Of a stretch of DNA of 64,000 nucleotides, positions 52,605-61,686 are shown in pieces; position 1 is the stretch's first letter, and each line of letters begins with the position of its first letter. Source of the stretch: Brevibacillus laterosporus DSM 25 (GTDB lineage: Bacteria > Bacillota > Bacilli > Brevibacillales > Brevibacillaceae). The notes below the pieces were generated by a model that was not told where the DNA came from, ran no database searches, and saw only the letters and a list, made by a program, of their open reading frames with translations. The translations under genes were made by a program, and so were the position numbers. The stretch is from assembly GCF_002706795.1 (NCBI RefSeq), contig NZ_CP017705.1, positions 620,001-684,000 of the forward strand, given 5' to 3'.

Positions 52605-53198
52605 TTATTTCCCTACTGTAAAGGAATTTTCTCCTACAACGATCATGTTTGCATCTTTTTCTTTTTTCATTGTCAATTGTACTTTATACGTACCGTTCTT
52701 TTTTAACTTTGTGGATACAAAGGGTTGGGAGAAAAAGAATCCACCATCGCGAACAGAGTAGGATTTCTCCTTGCTGCTATCCACCACATTGCCATCTGGA
52801 CCGATAATATTTACTTTAACACTCATATCTTTAGCATCAACGACATTATCTACTTCTACATACACTCCGAAGTTACGTGGAATGTTCTTTTCCAGAAAAC
52901 CTGTTACCGGATTAGTCAGCACGATATCATTGTTTTTATTTTGCTGAACTCCTTCTAACACCATAATATTCACGTTCGGCTTATCGATGAACAATTTGCC
53001 TGTCTCTCTATCATAAGTAGCAAAGCCACCAAGGCTATTAATTAATTCTTGTGTCGCATCAAGTGTTGAAGCCGTAATTTCTATTTTGGTATTGCGCTCA
53101 CCATTGAAATATGTACGTATGCTTGTATCTCCCCATGCAGTCGTTGCTGTAGCTACAACGATGATAGTTGCAAAGCCTGCTATCCATTTCTTTTTCAT
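52605..53198 (-). CDS. Secreted protein of unknown function
   Basis: A 197-residue exported protein with a signal peptide (residues 1-23, ATATTAWG). The N-terminal half contains INSLGGFATYDRETGKLFIDKP, like the start of copper-amine-oxidase-type wall domains, and the rest forms an Ig-like sandwich (VYVEVDNVVDAKDMSVKVNIIGPDG, then YKVQLTMKKEKDANMIVVGENSF). No catalytic residues are apparent. GGAGG before ATG 53198. Likely a wall or exported adhesin-like protein. Confidence 0.7.
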   Translation of the reverse strand: MKKKWIAGFATIIVVATATTAWGDTSIRTYFNGERNTKIEITASTLDATQELINSLGGFATYDRETGKLFIDKPNVNIMVLEGVQQNKNNDIVLTNPVTGFLEKNIPRNFGVYVEVDNVVDAKDMSVKVNIIGPDGNVVDSSKEKSYSVRDGGFFFSQPFVSTKLKKNGTYKVQLTMKKEKDANMIVVGENSFTVGK

Positions 53199-53349
53199 CT
53201 AAATTCCTCCATCAATCATAATATATAGAAAGCCGAAGCTGTACTTGTATGCTTTCACATCAAAAGGATATTTGTTCCTTTTTGTTTTCTCTATATCTTA
53301 GACGCACCATACCTTAAATAGTTGTGGTTAAAAAAGAACTTTTTTACCT

Positions 53350-53472
53350 TCATCCACAGTATCCACAATATGTTCTCAACGTTTATTCACAAGTGGATAA
53401 TAGTGATCTGATGCCCATTCTGATCGAAAGGCTTACTTTTCCCTTCTATAACTTAGATTAGATTGTGGATAA
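53350..53472. promoter_or_regulatory. Cluster of DnaA-box-like sites
   Basis: Five matches to the DnaA box TTATNCACA fall within 123 bases of a gene-free 332-base gap. Two are perfect (TTATTCACA at 53383-53391 and TGTGGATAA at 53464-53472) and three have one mismatch (near 53350, 53359 and 53393). They could titrate DnaA or form a secondary control site. The gap otherwise holds only AT-rich DNA. Confidence 0.5.
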
Positions 53473-53497
53473 CCAAGGCTTATTTTTGCATATAACA

Positions 53498-53521
53498 AAA
53501 GACGACCCACAGGCCGTCTTT
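53498..53521 (-). terminator. Terminator of the diaminopimelate operon
   Basis: AAAGACG (53498-53504) / CGTCTTT (53515-53521) immediately after the last stop codon of the operon; Ts on the minus strand. Confidence 0.75.
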
Positions 53522-53530
53522 CGTTACTTT

Positions 53531-54673
53531 TTAGTTGTTTTCATTTGACATAACGTTTGCATATTGGCGAAAGAAACGGGTAACGATTTCGATTGCATTC
53601 CCGATGGCCTGTTCGTTTGGCTCCAGCTTAGCATGATGTAATCCATAGAGAGTATCTACGCCAAGCCAAAATAAAAAGCCTGGGATATCAGCCAAAAAGT
53701 ATCCGAAATCCTCTCCAGTCATCGCTTCCGAGCACTGAACCAGCGTAACATCATCCTGCTGTTCCAACCAGGTCATAAATCGTTTTGAAAGCCTTGGATC
53801 ATTGTATACCTGACAGTACATGGCACCGTAATCAATTGTCGCTTCACAATCAAAGCCTATCTCTATCCCTTGAACAAGCGATTCGATCCGCTGTTTAATC
53901 TTATGCATAGAATCCTGAGACAGTGTGCGAATCGTTCCTTCTAATCGAGCTACCTCAGCAATAATATTCTGCTTTGTACCGCCCTCTATTTTACCTACCG
54001 TAATTACTCCGGCATCTAGTGGATTCACATTGCGTGCAACAATCGTTTGTAACTGGGTCACAAGATGGGCCGCTACAACTACCATATCATTGGCAAGATG
54101 CGGATAAGCTGCATGCCCCCCCTTCCCCTTCACCTCAATAAATAATTCTGAAGTGTTGGCAAAGAAAACCCCTTCTTTCATTGCAATGGTTCCAACAGGA
54201 TATTCTGGTGCGATATGCAGAGCAAAGATAGCCTCGGGTTGATAGCGACGAAATTCAGGGCTTGCTAGCATCGGTTCCGCACCGCCCGGCCCCTCTTCTG
54301 CAGGTTGAAAAACAAACAATAGATCATCTACAGCAGGACTTTTGGCAAACTCACTCAGAATACCAAGCCCAATTGCCATGTGGATATCATGTCCGCATGC
54401 ATGCATATATCCTGGATGTTCCGAGCGAAAATCATAGCTGGTATCCTCTTCAATCGGTAGTCCATCCATGTCAGCACGCCAAGCTAGCATCCGCTCTGGA
54501 GATGTCCCATTCACTTTAACCAGCACACCCGTTTTCCAAGTCGTCACTTCAATATGCTCCTGGGGTAATTGAGCAATAAACGAAAGCAAAAACTGCTGCG
54601 TTTTAACCTCAGAAAATCCAGGTTCTGGGATTTTGTGTAGCTCACGACGAATAGCTACAAAGGGAGATGACAT
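53531..54673 (-). CDS. ykuR: N-acetyldiaminopimelate deacetylase (YkuR type)
   Basis: An M20-family metallo-amidohydrolase of 380 residues that removes acetate from N-acetyl-LL-diaminopimelate in the acetylase branch of lysine and cell-wall synthesis. Metal-binding motifs [21 protein letters not shown] and [11 protein letters not shown] are present, and the dimerisation domain contains [18 protein letters not shown]. It abuts the aminotransferase gene (the stop codon is directly followed by ATG 54673, with a GGGAGAG site in that gene's last codons), so translation is coupled. Being third in the dapH operon under a lysine riboswitch makes the substrate assignment firm. Confidence 0.93.
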   Translation of the reverse strand: MSSPFVAIRRELHKIPEPGFSEVKTQQFLLSFIAQLPQEHIEVTTWKTGVLVKVNGTSPERMLAWRADMDGLPIEEDTSYDFRSEHPGYMHACGHDIHMAIGLGILSEFAKSPAVDDLLFVFQPAEEGPGGAEPMLASPEFRRYQPEAIFALHIAPEYPVGTIAMKEGVFFANTSELFIEVKGKGGHAAYPHLANDMVVVAAHLVTQLQTIVARNVNPLDAGVITVGKIEGGTKQNIIAEVARLEGTIRTLSQDSMHKIKQRIESLVQGIEIGFDCEATIDYGAMYCQVYNDPRLSKRFMTWLEQQDDVTLVQCSEAMTGEDFGYFLADIPGFLFWLGVDTLYGLHHAKLEPNEQAIGNAIEIVTRFFRQYANVMSNENN

Positions 54674-55894
54674 TTACATAATCTCTCCCTTCACGTGGGC
54701 CGTTTGCTCCAAGACTTCACGGAAACAAACCATAAATTGATCAATTTCCTCGCTGGTTAGGGTGAGCGGAGGTAACAGGCGAATAATCGTTTTCTGCGTA
54801 ACATCAATTAAAAAGCCCGCTTCTAGCATCCCTTTTTGAACTTGGCTGACCTCTTCTGGAGTAAGCTTCGTCTGGATACCAAGCATCATACCTTTACCTC
54901 TAATGTCAGATAGGAGCTGTGGATATTCATCAACTAAATGGGCTATGCGATCCCACAAATAATCAGCTTGCTTTTTACCTTCGTCAAGTAATCCATCTTT
55001 CAACAATGCTCCCATAACCGCATTGCCCAATGCTGCACTCAATGGAGATGGGGCAAACGTTGTTCCATGATCTCCCGGCTTGAAAAGATTCGCCAGTTTT
55101 TCTCCAGCGATCACCCCACCAAGCGGTAATCCACCGCCTACACCTTTGGCAAATAAGATGAGGTCAGGTTGTACTGACGTATGCTGGTAGGCAAATAGTT
55201 TCCCAGTTCGCCCCATGCCTGTTTGAATTTCATCCATGGCATATAGCACGTCACGTTCTTTACACAGAGCAAAAGCTGCTTCCAAAAAATGCTCAGAAAG
55301 CGGTATGACTCCACCTGATCCGAGAACAGGCTCCATTAACAAGCAAACAGGTGAATACGTAGTGATAATCTCTTGCAACCCTTCTATATCACCAGGAGCT
55401 ACCTCATATACAGGAAAGGTTGGCAGAGGGTAATCCTGGTAAACATGGGCTTGTCTTGTTAGTTTGACAGCTCCAAGCGTTCTACCGTGGAAACTATTTT
55501 TTAGCACAACAACCCCAGCGTTCTCTCTTCCGGTCATTTTAGCCCATTTATGGACAAGCTTAATCGCCGCTTCTGTTGCTTCAGCCCCTGAGTTACTAAA
55601 AAATACTTTTCCTGGAATTGTATGCTTAACTAACTGCTCTGCCAATGTGATGGCTGGCTTGTTCAAAAAAATGTTGGAGATATGCAAGAATTTTTCTCCC
55701 TGTTCTACAAGAGCTTCTACAATTTTGGGATGAGAGTGGCCTAGAACAGAGACAGCCAGACCAGTAAACAAATCAAGATACGCTTTTCCCTCTGTATCAA
55801 GTAAATAATTGCCTTCTCCCTTTTCAATTGCAATCGGCAATCGTTTGTAGGTGGACATCAAATAGGTTTCATCTTTTTGTAGCCAATCCGTCAT
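54674..55894 (-). CDS. Class III aminotransferase, probable N-acetyl-LL-diaminopimelate aminotransferase
   Basis: A 406-residue class III PLP aminotransferase, closest in pattern to acetylornithine aminotransferase (ArgD). Motifs: LDLFTGLAVSVLGHSHP, FFSNSGAEATEAAIKL, SFHGRTLGA, MDEIQTGMGRTG and the PLP lysine of ILFAKGVGGGLPLGG. It sits between dapH and the deacetylase under the lysine riboswitch, so it most likely makes N-acetyl-LL-diaminopimelate from the keto acid, a job done by the class I enzyme PatA in B. subtilis. An arginine role in addition is possible since ArgD-type enzymes are often bifunctional. ATG 55894 has AAAGGGGCG. Confidence 0.88.
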   Translation of the reverse strand: MTDWLQKDETYLMSTYKRLPIAIEKGEGNYLLDTEGKAYLDLFTGLAVSVLGHSHPKIVEALVEQGEKFLHISNIFLNKPAITLAEQLVKHTIPGKVFFSNSGAEATEAAIKLVHKWAKMTGRENAGVVVLKNSFHGRTLGAVKLTRQAHVYQDYPLPTFPVYEVAPGDIEGLQEIITTYSPVCLLMEPVLGSGGVIPLSEHFLEAAFALCKERDVLYAMDEIQTGMGRTGKLFAYQHTSVQPDLILFAKGVGGGLPLGGVIAGEKLANLFKPGDHGTTFAPSPLSAALGNAVMGALLKDGLLDEGKKQADYLWDRIAHLVDEYPQLLSDIRGKGMMLGIQTKLTPEEVSQVQKGMLEAGFLIDVTQKTIIRLLPPLTLTSEEIDQFMVCFREVLEQTAHVKGEIM

Positions 55895-55967
55895 GGGAAG
55901 ACGCCCCTTTATTCAGCTCAATCAATTACTAGCTGATATGATATATGCCTTACGGTTTCTTACATAT

Positions 55968-56678
55968 TTATAGCTGACGAAGTTCTTGCATAATCTCCGT
56001 TTTGGACTTGGTTTTTGCATCAATCTCTTTAATGATTCTTGCCGGTGTACCCGCCACTACTACGTTCGCAGGAACATCCTGTGTAACGACAGCTCCCGCA
56101 GCAACCACTGAACCTTGGCCAATACGTACACCTTCTAAAATAACAGCATTTGCTCCAACCAATACATCATCTTCAATGATGACAGGAGTCGCAGAAGGTG
56201 GCTCGATGACGCCCGCTATGACAGCTCCCGCTCCTATGTGGCAGTTATTACCAACCGTTCCGCGTCCGCCAATAATAACACCCATATCGATCATAGTACC
56301 TTCTCCGATAGAAGCACCGATATTGATCACGGCGCCCATCATAATAACCGCATTATTTCCAATGTGTACCTGATCACGAATGACAGCGCCCGGCTCAATA
56401 CGTGCCTGAATTTCTTTTGTATCTAGCATCGGGATTGCAGAATTACGACGATCGCTCTCTACTACATAGTCTTCAATACTGTCCTTATTTGCTTCAAGTA
56501 CAGGCTGTACGTCCTTCCATTCGCCAAACAACACACCTACATTGCCTGTAATAAAGGTTTTTGTATTTTTACCAAAATCAATTCCTTCTAAATTACCCTT
56601 TACATGTACCTTCACAGGCGTCTTCTTCTCGCTCTTTTGAATAAAGCTGATAATTTCGTGGGCATCCATCATGTTCAT
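55968..56678 (-). CDS. dapH: Tetrahydrodipicolinate N-acetyltransferase
   Basis: Acetylates 2,3,4,5-tetrahydropyridine-2,6-dicarboxylate with acetyl-CoA, starting the acetylase branch towards diaminopimelate and lysine. The 236-residue protein has the family's N-terminal domain, then a left-handed beta helix of hexapeptide repeats ([52 protein letters not shown]). ATG 56678 with AGGAGG. It is the first gene of the operon and is preceded by a lysine riboswitch and its terminator, so the whole operon should respond to lysine. Confidence 0.96.
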   Translation of the reverse strand: MNMMDAHEIISFIQKSEKKTPVKVHVKGNLEGIDFGKNTKTFITGNVGVLFGEWKDVQPVLEANKDSIEDYVVESDRRNSAIPMLDTKEIQARIEPGAVIRDQVHIGNNAVIMMGAVINIGASIGEGTMIDMGVIIGGRGTVGNNCHIGAGAVIAGVIEPPSATPVIIEDDVLVGANAVILEGVRIGQGSVVAAGAVVTQDVPANVVVAGTPARIIKEIDAKTKSKTEIMQELRQL

Positions 56679-56761
56679 CGATTGTTTCCTCCTACCAATT
56701 TGGTTTATGTAATAGCTTTTGCAAAATTACTGTTTGGAAAAAGAATAACCCCTTGATAAGC

Positions 56762-56795
56762 AAAAAAGCAATGAGCGGATTCGCCTACTCATTGC
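56762..56795 (-). terminator. Attenuator terminator of the lysine riboswitch
   Basis: GCAATGAG (56768-56775) / CTCATTGC (56788-56795) followed by six Ts on the minus strand, between the aptamer and dapH. It forms when lysine is bound. Confidence 0.88.
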
Positions 56796-56817
56796 TGGTT
56801 TTACCATGGCAACTCAT

Positions 56818-56992
56818 AAATAGCGCTCCACGAAAGGCACACCTTTCATGACAAGACGTACGTTATTCACGTACACCCCAGCCGTAGATTGCCGGTCAGC
56901 AACGACTTCGGCGCATTGACCTTTTATCCTGTTCTCATCGTCCCGGCGATGTAAAGCAAACAGGATGACTCATCCGCTGCGCACCTCTATTT
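56818..56992 (-). promoter_or_regulatory. Lysine riboswitch (L box) aptamer
   Basis: Read on the minus strand this 175-base element has the L-box landmarks in order: AGAGGTGCG near the 5' end, the AAGG...GCGCCGAAG part, GGCTGGG, a hairpin with GTACGTGAATAACGTAC, and the 3' GGAGCGCTAT. Its P1 stem pairs AAATAG with CTATTT (56987-56992 with 56818-56823). Lysine binding favours the terminator that follows, switching off dapH and the next two genes. Confidence 0.92.
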
Positions 56993-57020
56993 TGGATTAT
57001 TCTTATGTAATTTTCACTTC

Positions 57021-57049
57021 ACTTTATCAGATAAACCCTTACCTGACAA
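57021..57049 (-). promoter_or_regulatory. Promoter of the lysine operon
   Basis: TTGTCA (57044-57049), 17 bases and an extended -10 TGATAAAGT (hexamer TAAAGT 57021-57026), about 30 bases before the aptamer. Confidence 0.75.
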
Positions 57050-57071
57050 CCGCTTTGTACAAATGGATTTT

Positions 57072-57338
57072 TTAAGCAAATCGGTATAAAAGAAAAAGGG
57101 AAACGGGTACGATCACAAACGCTGTAGCAACAATCCCAACCCAACTGATCCATTGCTTAGAACGTTTACCAATTAATAAATGAACAAAACTAAAATAGAT
57201 GGGAAAAACTCCAGTTCCAAAAGCAACTAATAAAAATAAGGAACTAAATTGTTCTCCTCGGTAAAACCTTAATCCATAGAGGAACCAAACAAACCAAACA
57301 GCTAGAAGCACAAGTCCAATCAGATATGGTTTACGCAT
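57072..57338 (-). CDS. Hypothetical membrane protein, 88 residues
   Basis: A small protein with three hydrophobic segments (residues about 4-22, 31-51 and 65-86). Not recognised. The ATG at 57338 follows AAAGGAGAG, and the longer upstream frame has no site. Its stop lies 23 bases upstream of the lysine operon -35 on the same strand, so it could read into the operon unless terminated; no clear terminator is visible between them. Confidence 0.65.
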   Translation of the reverse strand: MRKPYLIGLVLLAVWFVWFLYGLRFYRGEQFSSLFLLVAFGTGVFPIYFSFVHLLIGKRSKQWISWVGIVATAFVIVPVSLFLLYRFA

Positions 57339-57430
57339 GAACGCTCTCCTTTTTAAGAAACTACCTAATTCGAATCCTTTCCATTTATTTATAACATACA
57401 ATTCAGCAAATTTAAAAATTACAGAAGTAA

Positions 57431-57455
57431 AAAAGCACCCCCTTTAAGGAGTGCT
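57431..57455 (-). terminator. Terminator of the 60-residue membrane protein gene
   Basis: AAAGCAC / GTGCTTT with an inner CCTT/AAGG pair, followed by TTTTTT on the minus strand. Confidence 0.75.
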
Positions 57456-57484
57456 TTATCCATTTTTGTGTTTACATTTGCTGA

Positions 57485-57667
57485 TTACGCTTTTTTCTTC
57501 TGTGAGTGAGGAGTCTCCTTCATAAAGCTAGTATCGTATTCAACCCATACATGCTCCTCATCGTGCTTTGTTGTATCCTTCATAAGACCTTTATACAAGT
57601 AGTAGAACAAGATGAAAGAGAAGACTATGAAACCTATGATCGGATACATAGCAATGCCGATTTCCAT
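57485..57667 (-). CDS. Small membrane protein, 60 residues
   Basis: A 60-residue protein with one membrane helix (MYPIIGFIVFSFILFYYLYKGL) and a charged cytoplasmic tail rich in Lys, His and Glu. Not recognised by family. The ATG at 57667 has AAGGGGAAAT. A transcription terminator follows. Small single-helix proteins of this sort often assist respiratory or transport complexes, but nothing here indicates which. Confidence 0.62.
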   Translation of the reverse strand: MEIGIAMYPIIGFIVFSFILFYYLYKGLMKDTTKHDEEHVWVEYDTSFMKETPHSQKKKA

Positions 57668-57765
57668 GGTTTTATTTCCCCTTTCCAAATCATTACCAAT
57701 ATTATACTTTATTTGACAGAACATTCAAATGACTTTAGACACATTTTAGACATATTTTTATTCAC

Positions 57766-57799
57766 AATAAAAGCTCTCGCTACTAATTCGCGAGAGCTT
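57766..57799 (-). terminator. Terminator of the WG-repeat gene
   Basis: AAGCTCTCGC (57771-57780) / GCGAGAGCTT (57790-57799), then Ts on the minus strand. Confidence 0.82.
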
Positions 57800-57807
57800 C
57801 GACACAG

Positions 57808-58983
57808 CTATTCCAAATCCCCTGGAAACTCCTTCATAACTGAACTTTTCCAAACGATTTCACCTTGTTTATTTACATAACAAAAGCTATATCCTTGTTC
57901 GTCATGGGTCACCTCATAAGCTAAGCCATTGTGAAATACACCGCCTGATTCAAACTGAGGTTTAATGACCATTTTACCTTGCTTATTAATAAAACCATAT
58001 TTGCCATTCACCTTGACGGAAGCGAGTCCTTCTGAAAAAGGTAATGTACGTTCATAGGTAGGTGGAAGTAAAAACTCCCCTTTTTTGTTAATATAGCTAG
58101 CTTTATAATCTCCGTCCACAGCTACCATCACGTCGGCTACTCCTTCTGAAAAGCTTCCAGGTTCAAACCCATCTGGTTTCACAACTTCCTGGCCTTGCTT
58201 ATTGATGAGACTATATCCTTTTTCTTCACCTTCATATACTAAGGCTAGCCCCTCTTGAAATGGATTAGCAATTTGATAGGTAAAGGGAATAATGACTTTT
58301 CCTGTTTGGTCAAGATAACCTGCTTTTCCATCCTTATACGCTACAGTAGTGCCTTCTTGAAAGCCCCAGACAATCTCATATTCTGGTTGAATCACGATTT
58401 GCCCATGCTTATTAATAAAACCATATTTATGATTTTCACCAATGGCAGCTAGACCATTTTGAAAGCTACGAGCAAATTGGAACTTTGCTGGAATCACCAT
58501 CTTATTATCTTTGCTGATAAAACCAAAATGAGCCCCTGTTTTAACAGCAGCTACTCCTTCTGAGAATGAATCTGCTTCGTCATATTGAGCTGGGATAACA
58601 AATGAGCCCTGTTGGTTGATAAATCCGTATTTCCCATCCTTCTTAGCAACGGCAAGCCCCTCATGAAATTCACCAACCACTTCAAATTGAGGAGCGATCA
58701 CTACCTTTCCAGTTGCATCAATAAAACCATGTTTATCTTGATCCTGAATGGAATATAGGCGAACCTCTTGTCTATCATCAGCTGAAACAGTTTCTTTTAC
58801 ACCAGAGGGGCTTGTTATCGTTTGTGCTCCTGGTACTGTAGCCCCTGTTGTCTCTTTGGACACCTGAGCTACAAATGCTGGTTTCTCGGCTGCCAGTAAA
58901 AAATTTTGTGAACCCGCTACATGTATTAATGGCAGACAAAGTACTGCGACAATACCTGTTTTTGTCCATTTAGAGATGTTCAT
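57808..58983 (-). CDS. WG-repeat secreted protein
   Basis: A 391-residue exported protein with a signal peptide and nine KWG/WG-type repeats of about 37-40 residues. Each repeat has the consensus (Y/F)GFI(N/D)xxGxxVIxPxFExxxxFxEGLA, ending DEQGYSFCYVNKQGE. WG repeats form beta-rich chains; their role is not known, and most are on the cell surface. The ATG at 58983 follows AGGTGG; an in-frame start further upstream has no site and no signal peptide. Confidence 0.85.
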   Translation of the reverse strand: MNISKWTKTGIVAVLCLPLIHVAGSQNFLLAAEKPAFVAQVSKETTGATVPGAQTITSPSGVKETVSADDRQEVRLYSIQDQDKHGFIDATGKVVIAPQFEVVGEFHEGLAVAKKDGKYGFINQQGSFVIPAQYDEADSFSEGVAAVKTGAHFGFISKDNKMVIPAKFQFARSFQNGLAAIGENHKYGFINKHGQIVIQPEYEIVWGFQEGTTVAYKDGKAGYLDQTGKVIIPFTYQIANPFQEGLALVYEGEEKGYSLINKQGQEVVKPDGFEPGSFSEGVADVMVAVDGDYKASYINKKGEFLLPPTYERTLPFSEGLASVKVNGKYGFINKQGKMVIKPQFESGGVFHNGLAYEVTHDEQGYSFCYVNKQGEIVWKSSVMKEFPGDLE

Positions 58984-59296
58984 ACTATCCACCTGCTTCC
59001 GCAAATTTCCTATCATTATTGAAGAAGAGACACGTCGTTTTTACTAAGTTACTCGCTATGTATTCTTTACATAAAAAATAAGTGCTATTTATTAAAGTTG
59101 TCTCATTCCTTGGCCTCGTCTTTTAGGCTTTCCTGTTTACTTATTTATTAGACGTACTCAGTTGCCAAAACGTTTTCATCTTTTTTTTACCAATTTTTTT
59201 ACGTAAAAAATAACGCTATACCTACATTCTGATCTGAGCTTATTATTGGTAAAAGAAAGCAAAAAAAACACTGGATTAGCTCCAGTGCTCTTTCAT
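58984..59296. other. Gap of 313 bases between the WG-repeat gene and the transporter operon
   Basis: AT-rich promoter region of the WG-repeat gene on the minus strand plus the transporter operon's terminator at the right end. I see no gene or further structured element. Confidence 0.6.
59261..59287 (-). terminator. Terminator of the amino acid ABC transporter operon
   Basis: CACTGGA (59269-59275) / TCCAGTG (59281-59287) followed by eight Ts on the minus strand. Confidence 0.85.
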
Positions 59297-60040
59297 TTAA
59301 GCTTGTATACGACGTAAAAATTGGTGAGTTCGTTCGTTTTTCGAATGCTCGAAGATTTCTTCAGGAGTTCCTTGCTCCAAAATGACACCACCATCCATGA
59401 AAATAATGCGATCGGCTACATCTCGCGCAAAATTCATTTCGTGTGTCACGATCACCATTGTCATACCTTCTTCTGCCAACTGTTTCATGACCTTCAATAC
59501 CTCACCAACCAATTCTGGGTCTAGCGCAGAAGTTGGTTCATCAAACAGTAACACTTCCGGATCTAATGCCATCGCACGGGCAATACCTACCCGCTGCTGC
59601 TGTCCTCCAGATAGCTGATGAGGATACATGTTCATCCGATCAAAGAGGCCCACTTTTGTAAGCATTTCCTCCGCTCTCGCCTTCGCTTCTTCCTTAGAAC
59701 GTTTTTTAACGATAACCTGTCCTTCCATCACATTTTCTAACGCTGTCATGTGTGGAAAAAGATTATAACTCTGAAAAACCATTCCTGACTGCTTACGAAC
59801 AGGAAGCAACTCCTTTTCCTTCATTTTAGTAGTAGGAATAAAGTCTAGACGTTGGTCTCCTATTTGCATGCTTCCTCTTGTAGGTATTTCCAAAAGATTC
59901 ATGCATCTAAGCAGTGTAGTTTTTCCAGAACCTGAGGGACCTATGATGACGACGGTTTCCCCTTTATTAATAGTTACAGATATGTCCTTTAATACTTCAA
60001 TTTGTTGAAAGCTTTTATGAAGTCCTTTTATCTCAATCAT
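59297..60040 (-). CDS. tcyC: Amino acid ABC transporter ATP-binding protein (cystine type)
   Basis: The 247-residue ATPase of a polar amino acid importer. Walker A is [12 protein letters not shown], the signature [14 protein letters not shown], Walker [15 protein letters not shown], then VTHEM with the switch histidine. It powers the permease and substrate-binding protein encoded directly upstream; 15 bases separate it from the permease gene. The transporter looks like the cystine (Tcy) type; the name is given by analogy. Confidence 0.93.
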   Translation of the reverse strand: MIEIKGLHKSFQQIEVLKDISVTINKGETVVIIGPSGSGKTTLLRCMNLLEIPTRGSMQIGDQRLDFIPTTKMKEKELLPVRKQSGMVFQSYNLFPHMTALENVMEGQVIVKKRSKEEAKARAEEMLTKVGLFDRMNMYPHQLSGGQQQRVGIARAMALDPEVLLFDEPTSALDPELVGEVLKVMKQLAEEGMTMVIVTHEMNFARDVADRIIFMDGGVILEQGTPEEIFEHSKNERTHQFLRRIQA

Positions 60041-60055
60041 GCTGGTTCTCTCCTC

Positions 60056-60736
60056 CTACCTAGCCATACGGCGTTCCAGACGATGTTCCACACGGCTTTG
60101 CAATGCTGACAATATCGTACTGAAAAACAGATAGATGACCGCAACCTCGCAGTATAGTACCAAGGGCTCGTATGTCATCGCAGTAATCTGTTGCGATATC
60201 TGAAACATCTCTGTCACCGTAATGGTAGCGGCTAGAGAGGTATCTTTCACTAAACTGATAAACGAATTTCCAAGCGGAGGTATCGCTACACGAAGAGCTT
60301 GTGGAAGAATAATTCGACGTCTTGCCTGATTTCTGGTCATCCCAATTGTATATGCCGCTTCCCACTGCCCCTTAGGCACCGATTGGATAGCTGCACGGAT
60401 AACTTCGGAGTTATACGCTCCCACACTCAAGGAAAAACCAATAATGGCAGCAGGAAATGGATCAATTGTAATGCCTAGCTTAGGTAACCCATAGAAAATA
60501 ATAAATAATTGCACTAACAATGGGGTACCTCGAACAACCCATACATAAAAGCTGGAAATTCCATACAACAATTTATTCGTGGATAAACGAGCAATCGCTG
60601 TAAAAAAGGCAAGTATTAATCCTATGATAAAAGAAAGTAACGTAAGAGGTATCGTGAACAAAATTCCCGCCTTTAACAGCGGGAAAAATGAATCCACGAT
60701 AATACCGATAATACGATCAGATTGTTCCACTTCCAT
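60056..60736 (-). CDS. tcyB: Amino acid ABC transporter permease (cystine type)
   Basis: A 226-residue integral membrane subunit with five hydrophobic segments and the EAA loop (EAAYTIGMTRNQARRRIILPQALRVAIPPLGN in pattern) that contacts the ATPase. The HisMQ family N-terminal region TIPLTLLSFIIGLILAF is present. Fifteen bases separate it from the substrate-binding protein gene, so all three subunits share one transcript. Confidence 0.92.
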   Translation of the reverse strand: MEVEQSDRIIGIIVDSFFPLLKAGILFTIPLTLLSFIIGLILAFFTAIARLSTNKLLYGISSFYVWVVRGTPLLVQLFIIFYGLPKLGITIDPFPAAIIGFSLSVGAYNSEVIRAAIQSVPKGQWEAAYTIGMTRNQARRRIILPQALRVAIPPLGNSFISLVKDTSLAATITVTEMFQISQQITAMTYEPLVLYCEVAVIYLFFSTILSALQSRVEHRLERRMAR

Positions 60737-60751
60737 TCAGTCCTATCTGTA

Positions 60752-61579
60752 TTATTTGGAGACGTCTGCACCAAAATATTTCTCGGATATTTTCAAATAA
60801 GTACCATCAGCTTTCATCTCTTGCAGAGCCTTATTTACTGCTTCAATTAGTTCAGGATGTTTGCCTTTTGCAAACATAATCCCATTTTCAGTAGCATTAG
60901 GATGCTCAGCTGCAATTTTAATTTTCACATCAGGCTTTTGTTTTTTAAAGTCGAGGAAAGATAAACCGTCGTTAACTGTTGCATCCACTCGTTTGGATAA
61001 TAAAAGTTCAATAGCTTGGTTAAATCCTTCTGATTGTACAATTTCAGCTCCATTATCTCGGGCTAGGTCTGTTAAATTACTTGTTAATGTCTGTGCTGAT
61101 TTTTTTCCTTTTAAATCTGCAAAAGTCTTGATTTCATTATTATCTTCATTAACAATTAGCACCGCTTTTGACACGATATACGGATCGGAGAAATCAAACT
61201 TTTCTTTACGATCCGCTCGAATGCCCACCTCGTTTACAACCATTTCAAAACGATTTGCTTCAAGTCCTGCAATCATCCCGTCCCATTTGCTTTCAATAAA
61301 TTCAGGTTCTACCCCAAGACGTTTTGCAACTTCACGAGCGATTTCCACATCAAAGCCAGTCAGCTGTCCTGTAGAATCATGGAAGGTGAAAGGTGCGTAG
61401 GTACCTTCCGTACCAATGCGAATCTTCCCGGCTGTTTTGATCGCTTCCAAGGAGTTTTTCGCTGTTGTGTTTCCCCCTTGCTCGCCTGTGGCTCCCTGAT
61501 TAGATGACCCACAACCAGCTACAAATAGAGAGAGCGCTAAAATAGAAACAAGTGCAGTAGAGTACCAAGCTTTCTTCAT
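60752..61579 (-). CDS. tcyA: Amino acid ABC transporter substrate-binding lipoprotein (cystine type)
   Basis: A 275-residue lipoprotein anchored at cysteine 23 (lipobox VAGC). The periplasmic-binding fold is that of the cystine-binding group: IRIGTEGTYAPFTFHDSTGQL, GFDVEIAREVAKRLGV, SKWDGMIAGLEANRFEMVVNE, RKEKFDFSDPY, then LKGKKSAQTLTSNLTDLARDNG and RVDATVNDGLSFLDF. These match TcyA/FliY-type cystine binders better than glutamine binders. ATG 61579 with GGGGG. The promoter at 61624-61652 drives the operon. Confidence 0.9.
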   Translation of the reverse strand: MKKAWYSTALVSILALSLFVAGCGSSNQGATGEQGGNTTAKNSLEAIKTAGKIRIGTEGTYAPFTFHDSTGQLTGFDVEIAREVAKRLGVEPEFIESKWDGMIAGLEANRFEMVVNEVGIRADRKEKFDFSDPYIVSKAVLIVNEDNNEIKTFADLKGKKSAQTLTSNLTDLARDNGAEIVQSEGFNQAIELLLSKRVDATVNDGLSFLDFKKQKPDVKIKIAAEHPNATENGIMFAKGKHPELIEAVNKALQEMKADGTYLKISEKYFGADVSK

Positions 61580-61623
61580 TTGTTAAACCCCCAGTTATCT
61601 TATCGTATTTTACCCCTTTAAAA

Positions 61624-61652
61624 ATCATAGTAACATTTTCGCAACTTGTCAA
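61624..61652 (-). promoter_or_regulatory. SigA promoter of the cystine transporter operon
   Basis: TTGACA (61647-61652), 17-base spacer, TATGAT (61624-61629). Confidence 0.8.
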
Positions 61653-61686
61653 TAATGATTAGAGTAAATTTTTGCATGAAATGTAT

